Of a stretch of 64,000 nt of DNA, positions 50,812-59,695 are shown one piece after another. The stretch lies in the NCBI RefSeq assembly GCF_018614035.1, contig NZ_JAGGPA010000018.1, forward strand, positions 124,001-188,000. Reading direction: 5' to 3'. The position numbers and the translations under genes are program-made. Origin of the DNA: Streptomyces sp. ISL-96 (lineage in GTDB: Bacteria > Actinomycetota > Actinomycetes > Streptomycetales > Streptomycetaceae). The stretch's first letter is position 1, and each line of letters opens with the position of its first letter. Below the pieces are notes generated by a model. That model made no database searches and was not told the origin of the DNA. It worked only from the letters and a program-made list of their open reading frames with translations.

Positions 50812-52256
50812 TTGTCGCCGTCGCCCTCTTCGCCGTCCGTGTCCTTCTTCAGGTCCGGCTTGTCGGCGCCCCCGCCGGCCGCCTCGCCGAGCATCTTGTC
50901 GAGCTCGGAGAAGTCCAGGTGCTCGCGGTGCACGAACCCGTCCGGGTCGTCCAGGTCGTCGGCCGTCGGCAGCATGTCCGGGTGCTCCCACAGCGCGTCG
51001 CGCCCGTCCACGCCGCGCGCGTCGGTGAGCGAGGCCCACAGCCGCGCCGCGTCCCGCAGCCGCCGCGGACGCAGCTCAAGACCGATGAGCGTCGCGAACG
51101 TCTGCTCGGCCGGACCACCGGACGCCCGGCGCCTGCGCAGCGTCTCGCGCAGCGCGTCAGCCGACGTGAGCCGCGGCTTGGCCGCCTCGTGCACCACGGC
51201 GTCCACCCAGCCCTCGACGAGCGCGAGCGCCGTCTCCAGACGGGCCAGCGCGGCCTTCTGCGCCGGCGTGTCCTCCGGCTGGAACATGCCCTGCTGGAGC
51301 GCCTCCTGAAGCTGCTCCGGGTGCGACGGGTCGAGCTGGCCGACCACGTCCTCCAGCTTCGAGGTGTCGACCTCGATACCGCGCGCGTACCCCTCCACCG
51401 CGCCGAACAGGTGCGAGCGCAGCCACGGCACATGAGCGAAGAGGCGCTGGTGGGCGGCCTCGCGCAGCGCCAGGTACAGCCGCACCTCGTTCTTCTCGAT
51501 GCCCAGGTCCTTGCCGAAGGCCTCGACGTTCAGCGGCAGCAGCGCGGCCTTGCCGGCCGGGCCCAGCGGCAGCCCGATGTCGGTCGAGCCGACCACCTCG
51601 CCCGCCAGTACGCCCACGGCCTGCCCGATCTGCTGGCCGAACATCGCACCGCCCATGGACCGCATCATCCCGAGCAGCGGGCCCGCCATGGCCTGCATCT
51701 CCTCGGGCAGTACGTCGCCCATGGCCGCGCCGACACGCTCCGCGACCGGGTCCACCAGCTGCTTCCACGCGGGCAGGGTCGCCTCGACCCACTCCGCACG
51801 GCTCCACGCCACCGACGTGGCCGCGCCCGAGGGCATCGAGGTCACGCCGTCCAGCCACAGATCGGCGAGACGAACCGCCTCCTCGACCGCGGACCGCTCA
51901 CCGGGGCTCACGCTGGAGTCCTTGGTGCCGTCGGCAGTGCCCTGCGAGACGGTCTGGCGCGCGATGTCCTTGGCCATGTCCCAGTTCACGGGACCGCCCT
52001 CGTAGCTCAGCATCTGCCCGAGCTGCTGGAAGGCCGCGCCCAGATCGTTGGGGTTCAGCGAACCGAACATCGCGGCGAACGGATTGTCTCCGCCGCCGGG
52101 GCCGCCCGAGCCGCCCGGCAGACCGCCGAACCCGCCGAACGGGTTCGCCGGACCCTGGCCACCCTGGCCACCGCCCTCGCTGCCCTTCTTCTTGCCATCG
52201 TCGCCGTCCTCCGGCTCCTCCGGCGGAAGGCCGAATCCGAATGGGGTGTCACTCAC
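50808..52256 (-). CDS. DUF2342 family, predicted zinc-dependent metalloprotease-like protein
   Basis: 482 residues, GTG start. The first 60 residues are Gly/Pro/Asp-rich and disordered. The helical body has REAAHQRLFAH, an E-x2-H pattern in a helix, and DAVVHEAAK further on, which together could bind a metal as in the DUF2342 'zinc-dependent metalloprotease' group; activity is unproven. The C-terminus is highly acidic with Lys. From memory a protein of this type (Rv3195) lies in this region of M. tuberculosis. Transcribed with the NUDIX gene. Confidence 0.82.
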   Translation of the reverse strand: MSDTPFGFGLPPEEPEDGDDGKKKGSEGGGQGGQGPANPFGGFGGLPGGSGGPGGGDNPFAAMFGSLNPNDLGAAFQQLGQMLSYEGGPVNWDMAKDIARQTVSQGTADGTKDSSVSPGERSAVEEAVRLADLWLDGVTSMPSGAATSVAWSRAEWVEATLPAWKQLVDPVAERVGAAMGDVLPEEMQAMAGPLLGMMRSMGGAMFGQQIGQAVGVLAGEVVGSTDIGLPLGPAGKAALLPLNVEAFGKDLGIEKNEVRLYLALREAAHQRLFAHVPWLRSHLFGAVEGYARGIEVDTSKLEDVVGQLDPSHPEQLQEALQQGMFQPEDTPAQKAALARLETALALVEGWVDAVVHEAAKPRLTSADALRETLRRRRASGGPAEQTFATLIGLELRPRRLRDAARLWASLTDARGVDGRDALWEHPDMLPTADDLDDPDGFVHREHLDFSELDKMLGEAAGGGADKPDLKKDTDGEEGDGDK

Positions 52257-52394
52257 GGGTTTCCTCGGCTCGTAAGGCCGCCGGCTCCGGCCGGCGGCAG
52301 CTGCCCGACATCACCACCCAGCGTAGACACCGGAAGCCGAGATGGGCTCGGTGCTCCGCCGGGTCTCTGCCTGCGGCAGGATGGACGCCACCTG

Positions 52395-52422
52395 GTACGT
52401 ACGCGCCACCGCGTGTACGTAC
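52395..52422. promoter_or_regulatory. Inverted repeat upstream of the SDR gene
   Basis: gtacgtacgcg (52395-52405) and cgcgtgtacgtac (52410-52422) pair with a 2-base bulge around a 4-nt loop, ending 25 bp before the GTG of the SDR gene. An operator or an mRNA hairpin covering the start region is possible. No T run follows. Confidence 0.45.
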
Positions 52423-52447
52423 TGAAGACAACCGCTGGAGACGCCCG

Positions 52448-53578
52448 GTGAGTTCCCCAGATCCGCAGGTTCGCGCATCGCAGAGCGCTGAAGTTCGCCA
52501 GAGGCGAAACGATCCAAGTCCGACAGCCCGCGGTCCCGTCGTCGCGGTCACGGGTGCCGCCTCGGGCATCGGCGCGCTGCTCACTCAGCGCCTTGCCGCG
52601 TCCGAGGAGATCAAACAGGTCGTCGCGATCGACGAGCGCCGCGGCGACGTGGCCGAGGCGCAGTGGCACATCCTCGACGTACGAGATCCGGCGATCGCGG
52701 AGAAGCTGCGCGGCGCCGACGTCGTGGTGCACCTCGCGCTCGACCTCGACCTGGAGTCGGACCCCGCCGCCCGTACGGCGTACAACGTGCGGGGCACCCA
52801 GACGGTGCTCACCGCCGCCGCGGCCGCGGGCGTACACCGTGTCGTGCTGTGCACGTCGGCGATGGTCTACGGCGCACTGCCCGACAACGACATCCCGCTC
52901 TCCGAGGACGCGGAACTGCGCGCGACCGCGGAAGCGGCCGGTGTCGGTGACCTTCTGGAGATCGAACGCCTCGGCCGCCGTGCGCCCCGCGCGCACCCCG
53001 GTCTCAATGTCACGGTGGTGCGGCCCGCCGTCCTGGTGGGCGGTACGGACACCTCGCTCACCCGCTACTTCGAGTCGCCCCGCCTCCTGGTCGTCACCGG
53101 CTCCCGCCCCACCTGGCAGTTCTGCCACGTGGAGGACCTGGTCAGCGCGCTGGAGTACGCCGCGCTGGAGAAGGTCGACGGCGAGCTGGCGGTCGGCTGC
53201 GACGGCTGGCTGGAGCAGGAGGAGGTCGAGGAGCTGAGCGGCATCCGCCGCATGGAGCTGCCGTCCGCGGTCGCCCTGGGGGCCGCGGCAAGGCTGCACC
53301 GGATCGGCCTCACGCCGTCTCCGGCCGGTGACCTCGCCTACACGATGCATCCCTGGGTGGTGAGCGTCAGCAGGCTCCACGCGGCGGGCTGGCGGCCTCG
53401 GTGGACCAACGAGGAGGTACTCGCCGAACTGCTGGAGGAGGTCGCGGGCCGGCACACCGTCGCGGGCCGCCGCCTCGGCCGCAAGGACGCCACGGCTGCT
53501 GGCGCCGCCGGCGCCACGGTCGCACTGCTGGGCACGGCCGCGCTGGTACGCCGCGTACGCAAGGCCAGGGGCCGCTAG
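52448..53578 (+). CDS. Extended short-chain dehydrogenase/NAD-epimerase-like protein
   Basis: 376 residues from GTG 52448. Rossmann motif VTGAASGIGALLT, then VVHLALDLDLE and CTSAMVYGALPDN. The family Tyr-x3-Lys is not obvious downstream of the Ser-rich part, so catalysis may be altered. About 60 residues from 320 on lead to a hydrophobic C-terminal stretch (AGAAGATVALLGTAALV) with a final basic tail, so it may be tail-anchored. No substrate clue. A palindrome lies just upstream. Confidence 0.8.
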   Translation: MSSPDPQVRASQSAEVRQRRNDPSPTARGPVVAVTGAASGIGALLTQRLAASEEIKQVVAIDERRGDVAEAQWHILDVRDPAIAEKLRGADVVVHLALDLDLESDPAARTAYNVRGTQTVLTAAAAAGVHRVVLCTSAMVYGALPDNDIPLSEDAELRATAEAAGVGDLLEIERLGRRAPRAHPGLNVTVVRPAVLVGGTDTSLTRYFESPRLLVVTGSRPTWQFCHVEDLVSALEYAALEKVDGELAVGCDGWLEQEEVEELSGIRRMELPSAVALGAAARLHRIGLTPSPAGDLAYTMHPWVVSVSRLHAAGWRPRWTNEEVLAELLEEVAGRHTVAGRRLGRKDATAAGAAGATVALLGTAALVRRVRKARGR

Positions 53579-53713
53579 GCCCCGCCCGCCGGCCTCGCCC
53601 GCCGACTCGCTCGTCAAGAACCCGGCCGCCTGTAGAACCCTCCATACCTGGCCCGTACAGCCGGTCGAAAGCGCTATTCCGCAATGTCGGTGCGGTACGG
53701 CACGATGGGGACC

Positions 53714-54175
53714 ATGGAAGGCACGTACTCCCACCCGGGCGAGCAGGCGGCACAGGACCCCATCCGGCTGCTGGCGATTCGCGACACCCCGCTCTCCGTC
53801 GACGAGATCTTCAGAGCCGTGGGGGACGACGCCGCGGGCGGAACGGCGCTGTTCGTCGGCACCGTGCGCAACCACGACGGGGGCGCCGACGTCGACAAGC
53901 TCGGCTATTCCTGTCACCCCTCGGCCCAGGACGAGCTACGCCGGGTGGCCGAAAAGGTCGTGGCGGATTTCCCCGTACGCGCACTCGCCGCGGTCCACCG
54001 TGTGGGTGACCTCCAAGTCGGCGACCTCGCGGTCGTCGTCGCGGTCTCCTGTCCCCACCGGGGCGAGGCGTTCGAGGCCTGCCGCAAGTTGATCGACGAC
54101 CTCAAGCACGAAGTGCCGATCTGGAAGCACCAGACCTTCTCCGACGGTACGGAGGAGTGGGTCGGAGCCTGCTGA
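53714..54175 (+). CDS. moaE: Molybdopterin synthase large subunit MoaE
   Basis: 153 residues from ATG 53714; ATG 53684 and 53705 are also open. MoaE motifs: ALFVGTVRNHDGG, HRVGDLQVGD and VPIWKHQ with catalytic K138. It adds dithiolene sulphur to precursor Z in molybdopterin formation, with MoaD. MoaD is not here; moeZ, which can activate MoaD-like proteins, is 34 kb away in the window. The gene stands alone between the SDR gene and a small membrane protein. Confidence 0.94.
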   Translation: MEGTYSHPGEQAAQDPIRLLAIRDTPLSVDEIFRAVGDDAAGGTALFVGTVRNHDGGADVDKLGYSCHPSAQDELRRVAEKVVADFPVRALAAVHRVGDLQVGDLAVVVAVSCPHRGEAFEACRKLIDDLKHEVPIWKHQTFSDGTEEWVGAC

Positions 54176-54327
54176 CGCGCTTGTGCGCCGGAACTCCCGC
54201 TGAAACCTGCGCGCCGCGCAAGCGCCCCGATTTGCGTAACCCGGCCCCTGCCGTGAGCGTTGGACGCACCGGTGGCTAATCTGCTGATCGGCCAATAGTG
54301 GTCGGTCCTAGGGGTCGGGAGGTCGGA

Positions 54328-54498
54328 ATGGCGGCACTCGCGTGGTTGCTGATTCCGCTTTTCGCTGTACTTGGTGCTGCGATATGGGGAAGCTGGGCAG
54401 CCAGAAACCGAACGGCCGGCGATGTCTCCGAACTCGCCGGCTACGCGCGGTTCCGGGCGGCGATGGAGAAGTCGCACTCCGGTTCCGACGCCGCCTGA
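54328..54498 (+). CDS. Small single-helix membrane protein
   Basis: 56 residues from ATG 54328, with GGGAGG 7 bases upstream. One membrane helix (AWLLIPLFAVLGAAIWGSWAA) and a cytoplasmic-looking tail (RTAGDVSELAGYARFRAAMEK). It precedes the PDZ-Lon gene by 99 bp. Function unknown. Confidence 0.78.
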   Translation: MAALAWLLIPLFAVLGAAIWGSWAARNRTAGDVSELAGYARFRAAMEKSHSGSDAA

Positions 54499-54597
54499 CG
54501 ACAAGTGAAGCGGCCCCGACCGTACGCCCGAGCCCTCTGGCCTCGTACGGACCGGCCCCAGCGGTGTACTGACATACCCGTCCCGTACTGTCGTTCC

Positions 54598-55686
54598 ATG
54601 CCACGCCGCACAGCGACGATGCTCGCCTCCACCCTCCTCCTCATCGCGCTGCTGTGCGCGGGCGTATTCATCAAAGTGCCGTACTCCGAGATGTCTCCCG
54701 GCCCGACGGTGAACACCCTCGGCGAGGCAAGTGGCGAGCCGGTACTGCAGATCTCCGGTCGCAAGACCTACCCCACCAGCGGCCATCTCAATATGACGAC
54801 GGTCAGAGTCACCGGCGCGGACTACAGGATGAACCTCGTCGAGGCGGTCTACGGCTGGCTCGCGCACGACAGCGTGGTGGTCCCGCACGACACGCTCTAT
54901 CCGGACGGCAAGACGGAAGAGCAGTCGACACAGGAGAACGCCGAGGAATTCAGCCAGTCCCAGGAGACCGCCAAAACGGCCGCCCTGCGGGAACTGGGCA
55001 TTCCCGTGCAGACCCGGGTCGTGGTTTCGACCGTTCTCAAGAACAGCCCCGCCGAGGGCAAGCTGCACGCGGGCGACGTCATCAAGGCCGTGGACGGTAC
55101 GCCCGTCAAGGACCCCAAGGACGTCGCCGAACTCGTCACCAAGCACGAGCCGACGGAGAAGGTCGTCTTCACGATCGTCCCCGCCAAGGAAGCGGCCGCG
55201 GCGGAGAAGGCGGGCAGGGAGCCGGTGGGCAGCGAGGACATCACCATCACCACGAAGAAGGCCGGCGACGACGATCGGGCGATCGTGGGCATCCAGGCGG
55301 GGCCCGACCACACCTTCCCGTTCACCATCGACATCAAGCTGGCGGACGTCGGTGGCCCCAGCGCGGGCCTGATGTTCTCCCTCGGCATCGTCGACAAGAT
55401 CACGCCCGGGGACCTGACCGGCGGCAAGTTCGTGGCCGGCACCGGCACGATCGACGAGAACGGCAAGGTCGGCCCGATCGGCGGCATCGAGATGAAGACC
55501 GTCGGCGCGCGCAACGCGGGCGCCGAGTACTTCCTGACGCCCAGCGAGAACTGCGCGTCCGCGGCCTCGGACATCCCCGACGGCCTCACCCTGGTGAAGG
55601 TCAAGACGATCGACGACGCGAAGAAGTCGCTGGAGAAGATCCGCAAGGGGGACACGGCCGGCCTGCCGCAGTGCACGACGGGCTGA
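54598..55686 (+). CDS. Membrane-anchored PDZ domain-Lon-type serine protease
   Basis: 362 residues from ATG 54598. One N-terminal helix (MLASTLLLIALLCAGVFI), then an extracytoplasmic part with a PDZ domain (about 135-215, VLKNSPAEGKLHAGDVIKAVDG) and a Lon-type protease domain. The Ser-Lys pair is visible: S255 in GGPSAGLMF and K300 in GIEMKTVGA. It is a secreted-side processing protease of the YlbL/Lon-C type; a homologue holds this place in mycobacteria (Rv3194c, from memory). Substrate unknown. Confidence 0.92.
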   Translation: MPRRTATMLASTLLLIALLCAGVFIKVPYSEMSPGPTVNTLGEASGEPVLQISGRKTYPTSGHLNMTTVRVTGADYRMNLVEAVYGWLAHDSVVVPHDTLYPDGKTEEQSTQENAEEFSQSQETAKTAALRELGIPVQTRVVVSTVLKNSPAEGKLHAGDVIKAVDGTPVKDPKDVAELVTKHEPTEKVVFTIVPAKEAAAAEKAGREPVGSEDITITTKKAGDDDRAIVGIQAGPDHTFPFTIDIKLADVGGPSAGLMFSLGIVDKITPGDLTGGKFVAGTGTIDENGKVGPIGGIEMKTVGARNAGAEYFLTPSENCASAASDIPDGLTLVKVKTIDDAKKSLEKIRKGDTAGLPQCTTG

Positions 55687-55746
55687 CCACCGGCAACGGC
55701 TGATCGCCGGCGACCGGCGACCGTGCCCCCACAGGGCTTACGGCGG

Positions 55747-56313
55747 CTACGCCTCGAAGGTCGCCGCCAGGGCCTCGGCGAGACCGGGAACGAGCATGGC
55801 CCCGGTCAGCACCTCGGTCGGTGAGTCCTTCTCGCGCAGCCGCAGCGCGGACTCGCGTACGCCGTTGCGCAGCACGGCCACCGTCATGCGGACCTCCTGG
55901 CGGTCGGGGTGCTTCGCGACCCACTTCGCCAGCTGGGCCTCGTTCAGGCCCTCGGGTACGGACGCCTCGGCGGACGGCGGGAGCATCAGCCGCTCCACCG
56001 TCAGCGCGCAGCCGGCCACCGCGTCGGGCCAGGCGATCGTGGCGAGGAACTCGTCGAGCGCGGTGCCCGCCGGGATCTCTTCCTGCTCGACAGGGGTGAG
56101 CGTCGCCGTCGACTCGCCCTCGGTGAGACCGAGCTGGGCGGCGAGACCCGGCTCCTGCGCACGCAGCTGGGCGGTGTCCACCAGAGCGAACAGCCTGGCG
56201 GGCTGGTCCCAGCCGAGTCCGGAGGTGTATTCGTCGATTTCGAGCACGGCGCGGGTGAGCGGGCTCGTGGCCATGGGGGGCCCGGAGGGGGAATCGTTGG
56301 ACATGCTCGACAT
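55747..56313 (-). CDS. PPA1309 family protein
   Basis: 188 residues from ATG 56313, with AAGGAGG 4 bases upstream; ATG 56304 gives better spacing. The frame is open to 56700 but lacks coding support. An acidic, mostly helical protein (TSPLTRAVLEIDEYTSGLGW near the start, LTGAMLVPGLAEALAATFEA at the end in outline) that I recall as the PPA1309 family next to the UPF0182 gene in actinobacteria. No catalytic motif. Convergent with the PDZ-Lon gene and divergent from UPF0182. Confidence 0.78.
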   Translation of the reverse strand: MSSMSNDSPSGPPMATSPLTRAVLEIDEYTSGLGWDQPARLFALVDTAQLRAQEPGLAAQLGLTEGESTATLTPVEQEEIPAGTALDEFLATIAWPDAVAGCALTVERLMLPPSAEASVPEGLNEAQLAKWVAKHPDRQEVRMTVAVLRNGVRESALRLREKDSPTEVLTGAMLVPGLAEALAATFEA

Positions 56314-56428
56314 CCTGCCTCCTTCGGACCCCAAAGCGGGAACTGAGTAAAGCTTCAGTAAGTTGCATGAGTGGGCTCTACGATCGCGGAGCCTGCTTCT
56401 ACGACAGCGAACTTTCGAGGTGCGCACC

Positions 56429-59368
56429 TTGGCTTTCCAGATGCCGGACCGCGGCGGAGGCCCGACAGGGCCACGGATCAGAGTCGGCCGCCCGTCCCGG
56501 CGTGTCCGGACCCTGCTCATGACATTGGGCGTCTTGGCCGTCCTGGCCATGGCGTTTGTCATGTTCGCCGGGTTCTGGACGGACTGGCTCTGGTACCGCT
56601 CGGTCCAATACTCCTCCGTTTTCACCACCACCCTGTGGACCAAGATCGGGCTCTTCGCCGTGTTCGGGCTGCTGATGGCCCTGGCCGTCGGTGTGAACAT
56701 CTGGCTCGCGCACCGGCTCAGGCCGCCGCTGAGCGCGATGTCGCTCGAACAGCAGAACCTGGACCGCTACCGGATGGGCGTCGCCCCGTACAAGAAGTGG
56801 GTGCTCCTCGCGGTCACCTCTCTGGTCGGGCTGATCGCCGGAGCCTCCGCGTCCGGTCAGTGGCGTACGTGGCTCATGTGGGTCAACGGCGTGTCCTTCG
56901 GCCAGAAGGACCCGCAGTTCCAGATGGACGTGGCGTTCTACGCGTTCGACCTGCCCTGGTACCGCTTCCTGCTCGGCTTCGGCTTCGCGGCCACCGTGCT
57001 GTCCCTGATCGCCGCAGCCCTCGTGCACTACCTGTACGGCGGCCTGCGCATCACCAGCCCGGGCGCCAGGGCCACCGCCGCGGCGACCGGACACCTGTCG
57101 GTGCTGCTCGGCATCTTCGTGACGCTCAAGGCCGTCGCGTACTGGCTCGACCGGTACGGCCTCGCGGTGAAGTCCAGTGACTTCAAGGCCACGGGCAACT
57201 GGGCGGGTCTGCGGTACGTCGACGCCAACGCCTACCTCCCGGCGAAGACGATCCTGTTCTGCATCGCCGTCATCTGCGCGCTGCTGTTCTTCGCGACGCT
57301 GTGGCGCCGCACCTGGCAGCTGCCCGTCATCGGCTTCGGCCTCATGGTGCTCTCGGCGATCCTGATCGGCGGGCTCTACCCGGCGATCGTGCAGAAGTTC
57401 CAGGTCCAGCCGAACGAGCAGGCCAAGGAAGCGCCGTACATCAAGAAGAACATCGACGCGACGCGCAAGGCGTACGGCATCGATGACGCGAAGGTGGACG
57501 ACTACCAGGGCGTCGGCGACAGCAAGGACAATTCCCAGCTGCGCAAGGACGCCGACTCGGCGGCCAGCTACCGGCTGATCGACCCGAACGTCGTCCCGCC
57601 GACCTTCGACCAGCTCCAGCAGGAGCGCAAGTACTACCAGTTCCCGACGACGCTGGACGTGGACCGGTACAAGGGCCAGGACACGGTCGTCGGTCTGCGC
57701 GAGCTCGACCTCAAGGGCATCCCCAAGCGCAACTGGATCAACGACCACTTCACGTACACCCACGGATACGGCGTGGTCGCGGCCAAGGGCACGGCGGTCA
57801 AGCCGGACACCGAGGGCGCCCCGGACTTCATCGAGTCCGGCCTGCCGTCGCAGGGCATGCTCGGCGAGTACGAGCAGCGGATCTACTACGGCGAGGAGAC
57901 GCAGCAGTACTCGATCGTGGGCGGGCCGCAGCAGGAGCTCGACTACGAGAAGAACGGCGAGCCCACCAAGACCACGAGCTACGAGGGCAAGAGCGGGGTC
58001 AATCTGTCGAACCCGCTGAACCGCGCCGCGTACGCCGTGGCCTTCAGCGAGCCGCAGATCCTCTACTCGGGAGCCATCGGCGAGGGCTCGCGGGTCCTGT
58101 ACAACCGCACGCCCAAGGAGCGCGTCGAGGCGGTCGCGCCCTGGCTGTCCCTCGACGGCGACGCCTACCCGGCGGTCGTCAACGGACGTGTCCAGTGGAT
58201 CGTCGACGCGTACACCACCACCAACGGTTACCCCTACGCCTCGCGTACGACGCTGGGGGACACGACGGCCGACTCGCTGTCGCAGACCGACAGCCAGCGC
58301 GCGGTGGTCGCCCAGCAGAACCAGGTCAACTACATCCGCAACTCGGTGAAGGCCACCGTCGACGCGTACGACGGCTCGGTCAAGCTGTACCAGTGGGACA
58401 CCGAGGACCCGGTCCTCAAGACCTGGATGAAGGCGTTCCCGGGCACGGTGAAGTCGAAGGGCGACATCGCGCCGGCACTGATGGAGCACCTGCGCTACCC
58501 GCAGGACCTCTTCAAGGTGCAGCGTGAGCTGCTCACCCGCTACCACGTCGAGAGCCCGTCGCAGTTCTACAGCGGCAGTGACGCGTGGCAGGTGCCGGAC
58601 GACCCGACGACCGGCGAGAAGAGCTCCGTACCGCCGTACTACCTGAGCCTGAAGATGCCGAAGGAGCAGGACCGGAGGTTCTCGCTGACGACGACGTTCA
58701 CCCCCAACGGGCGCCCCAACCTCGGTGCGTTCATGGCGGTCGATGCCGACGCGTCGAGCAAGGACTACGGCACGATAAGGCTCCTGAGAGTCACGGGCGA
58801 CGTACCGGGGCCGCAGCAGGTGCAGAACCGGCTCAACAGCAATGCGGAGGTTGCCGAGTTCGTCAGGAACATGAAGGGCGCCAACTCGGACATCGAGTAC
58901 GGCAACCTGCTGACGATCCCGCTGAACGACGGCTTCCTGTACGTCGAGCCGGTGTACGCCCAGGGCAACAACGCCTATCCGCTCCTGAAGAAGGTCGCCG
59001 TCTCGTACGGCAGGGAGACCGTCTTCAAGAACACGCTGGGTGAGGCGCTGAACGCGGTCTTCGGCGAGGAGGGCGAAACGCCACCGCCGCCGGGTGACGG
59101 TGACACCACCAGGCCTCCGGCCGAGGGTGAAGAGTCGCTCCAGAAGGCCATCGAGGACGCCCAGAAGGCGTACGAGGAGGGCGAGGAGGCGCTGAAGAAG
59201 CAGGACTGGACCGCGTACGGCGCGGCGCAGGAGAAGCTCCAGGACGCGCTTCAGCGGGCCGCCGACGCCGAGGCGAAGACCGAGGCGCCGGCCAAGCCGG
59301 GTGCCGAGGCCGACAAGCCCGAGAAGGCCGCCGAGCAGGACGGGGAAGGCGACCAGAAGGGCAGCTGA
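56429..59368 (+). CDS. UPF0182 family large membrane protein
   Basis: 979 residues from TTG 56429, preceded by GAGGTG 7 bases upstream; this matches the family's usual start ([11 protein letters not shown]), and ATG 56441 is the next in-frame Met. About seven membrane helices in the first 340 residues ([53 protein letters not shown] and others), then a large domain of about 550 residues outside the membrane, then a Glu/Ala/Lys-rich acidic tail. UPF0182/COG1615 is conserved in actinobacteria (Rv3193c in M. tuberculosis, from memory) with no proven function. The tRNA gene starts 42 bp after the stop. Confidence 0.9.
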   Translation: MAFQMPDRGGGPTGPRIRVGRPSRRVRTLLMTLGVLAVLAMAFVMFAGFWTDWLWYRSVQYSSVFTTTLWTKIGLFAVFGLLMALAVGVNIWLAHRLRPPLSAMSLEQQNLDRYRMGVAPYKKWVLLAVTSLVGLIAGASASGQWRTWLMWVNGVSFGQKDPQFQMDVAFYAFDLPWYRFLLGFGFAATVLSLIAAALVHYLYGGLRITSPGARATAAATGHLSVLLGIFVTLKAVAYWLDRYGLAVKSSDFKATGNWAGLRYVDANAYLPAKTILFCIAVICALLFFATLWRRTWQLPVIGFGLMVLSAILIGGLYPAIVQKFQVQPNEQAKEAPYIKKNIDATRKAYGIDDAKVDDYQGVGDSKDNSQLRKDADSAASYRLIDPNVVPPTFDQLQQERKYYQFPTTLDVDRYKGQDTVVGLRELDLKGIPKRNWINDHFTYTHGYGVVAAKGTAVKPDTEGAPDFIESGLPSQGMLGEYEQRIYYGEETQQYSIVGGPQQELDYEKNGEPTKTTSYEGKSGVNLSNPLNRAAYAVAFSEPQILYSGAIGEGSRVLYNRTPKERVEAVAPWLSLDGDAYPAVVNGRVQWIVDAYTTTNGYPYASRTTLGDTTADSLSQTDSQRAVVAQQNQVNYIRNSVKATVDAYDGSVKLYQWDTEDPVLKTWMKAFPGTVKSKGDIAPALMEHLRYPQDLFKVQRELLTRYHVESPSQFYSGSDAWQVPDDPTTGEKSSVPPYYLSLKMPKEQDRRFSLTTTFTPNGRPNLGAFMAVDADASSKDYGTIRLLRVTGDVPGPQQVQNRLNSNAEVAEFVRNMKGANSDIEYGNLLTIPLNDGFLYVEPVYAQGNNAYPLLKKVAVSYGRETVFKNTLGEALNAVFGEEGETPPPPGDGDTTRPPAEGEESLQKAIEDAQKAYEEGEEALKKQDWTAYGAAQEKLQDALQRAADAEAKTEAPAKPGAEADKPEKAAEQDGEGDQKGS

Positions 59369-59410
59369 GCTGGGACATCCCCGCGCCGTGGTACTGTTTG
59401 AACACAACGG

Positions 59411-59484
59411 CGCGGGGTGGAGCAGCTCGGTAGCTCGCTGGGCTCATAACCCAGAGGTCGCAGGTTCAAATCCTGTCCCCGCTA
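59411..59484 (+). tRNA. Initiator tRNA-fMet (CAT), copy 1
   Basis: 74 nt, folds as a tRNA: acceptor cgcgggg with ccccgct (C1-U72 unpaired), anticodon arm ctggg-ctCATaa-cccag, T arm with ttcaaat. The unpaired first base and the three G-C pairs at the base of the anticodon stem mark an initiator tRNA, not elongator Met. CCA is not encoded. A -10 box tactgt (59392-59397) lies 13 bp upstream. Confidence 0.96.
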
Positions 59485-59501
59485 CTGAAGAAGAAGACGA
59501 G

Positions 59502-59529
59502 GGCCCGGATCTCGAAAGAGATCCGGGCC
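59502..59529. terminator. Terminator after tRNA-fMet copy 1
   Basis: A 12-bp perfect stem, ggcccggatctc and its complement, with a gaaa tetraloop. The same hairpin follows the second tRNA copy. Confidence 0.93.
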
Positions 59530-59695
59530 TTCGTTGTGTCCGGATATCCGTGTGCCCGTGCGAAGCGTCGTCCTGACGGGGGGAGTTGGGGCCGAAGCGT
59601 TTGAAGTGTCTCTCTGTGGGCATGTCGACAAAACGCTGAAGTGACCTCACTGGCTGCGGTATACCAGGTGTACGCGGGTTGCGGGTGGTGCGACG

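Noticed and set aside
56399..59407. Minus-strand ORF of about 1000 codons opposite UPF0182
   Set aside because: Shadow of the membrane protein gene; no hydrophobic segments or motifs.
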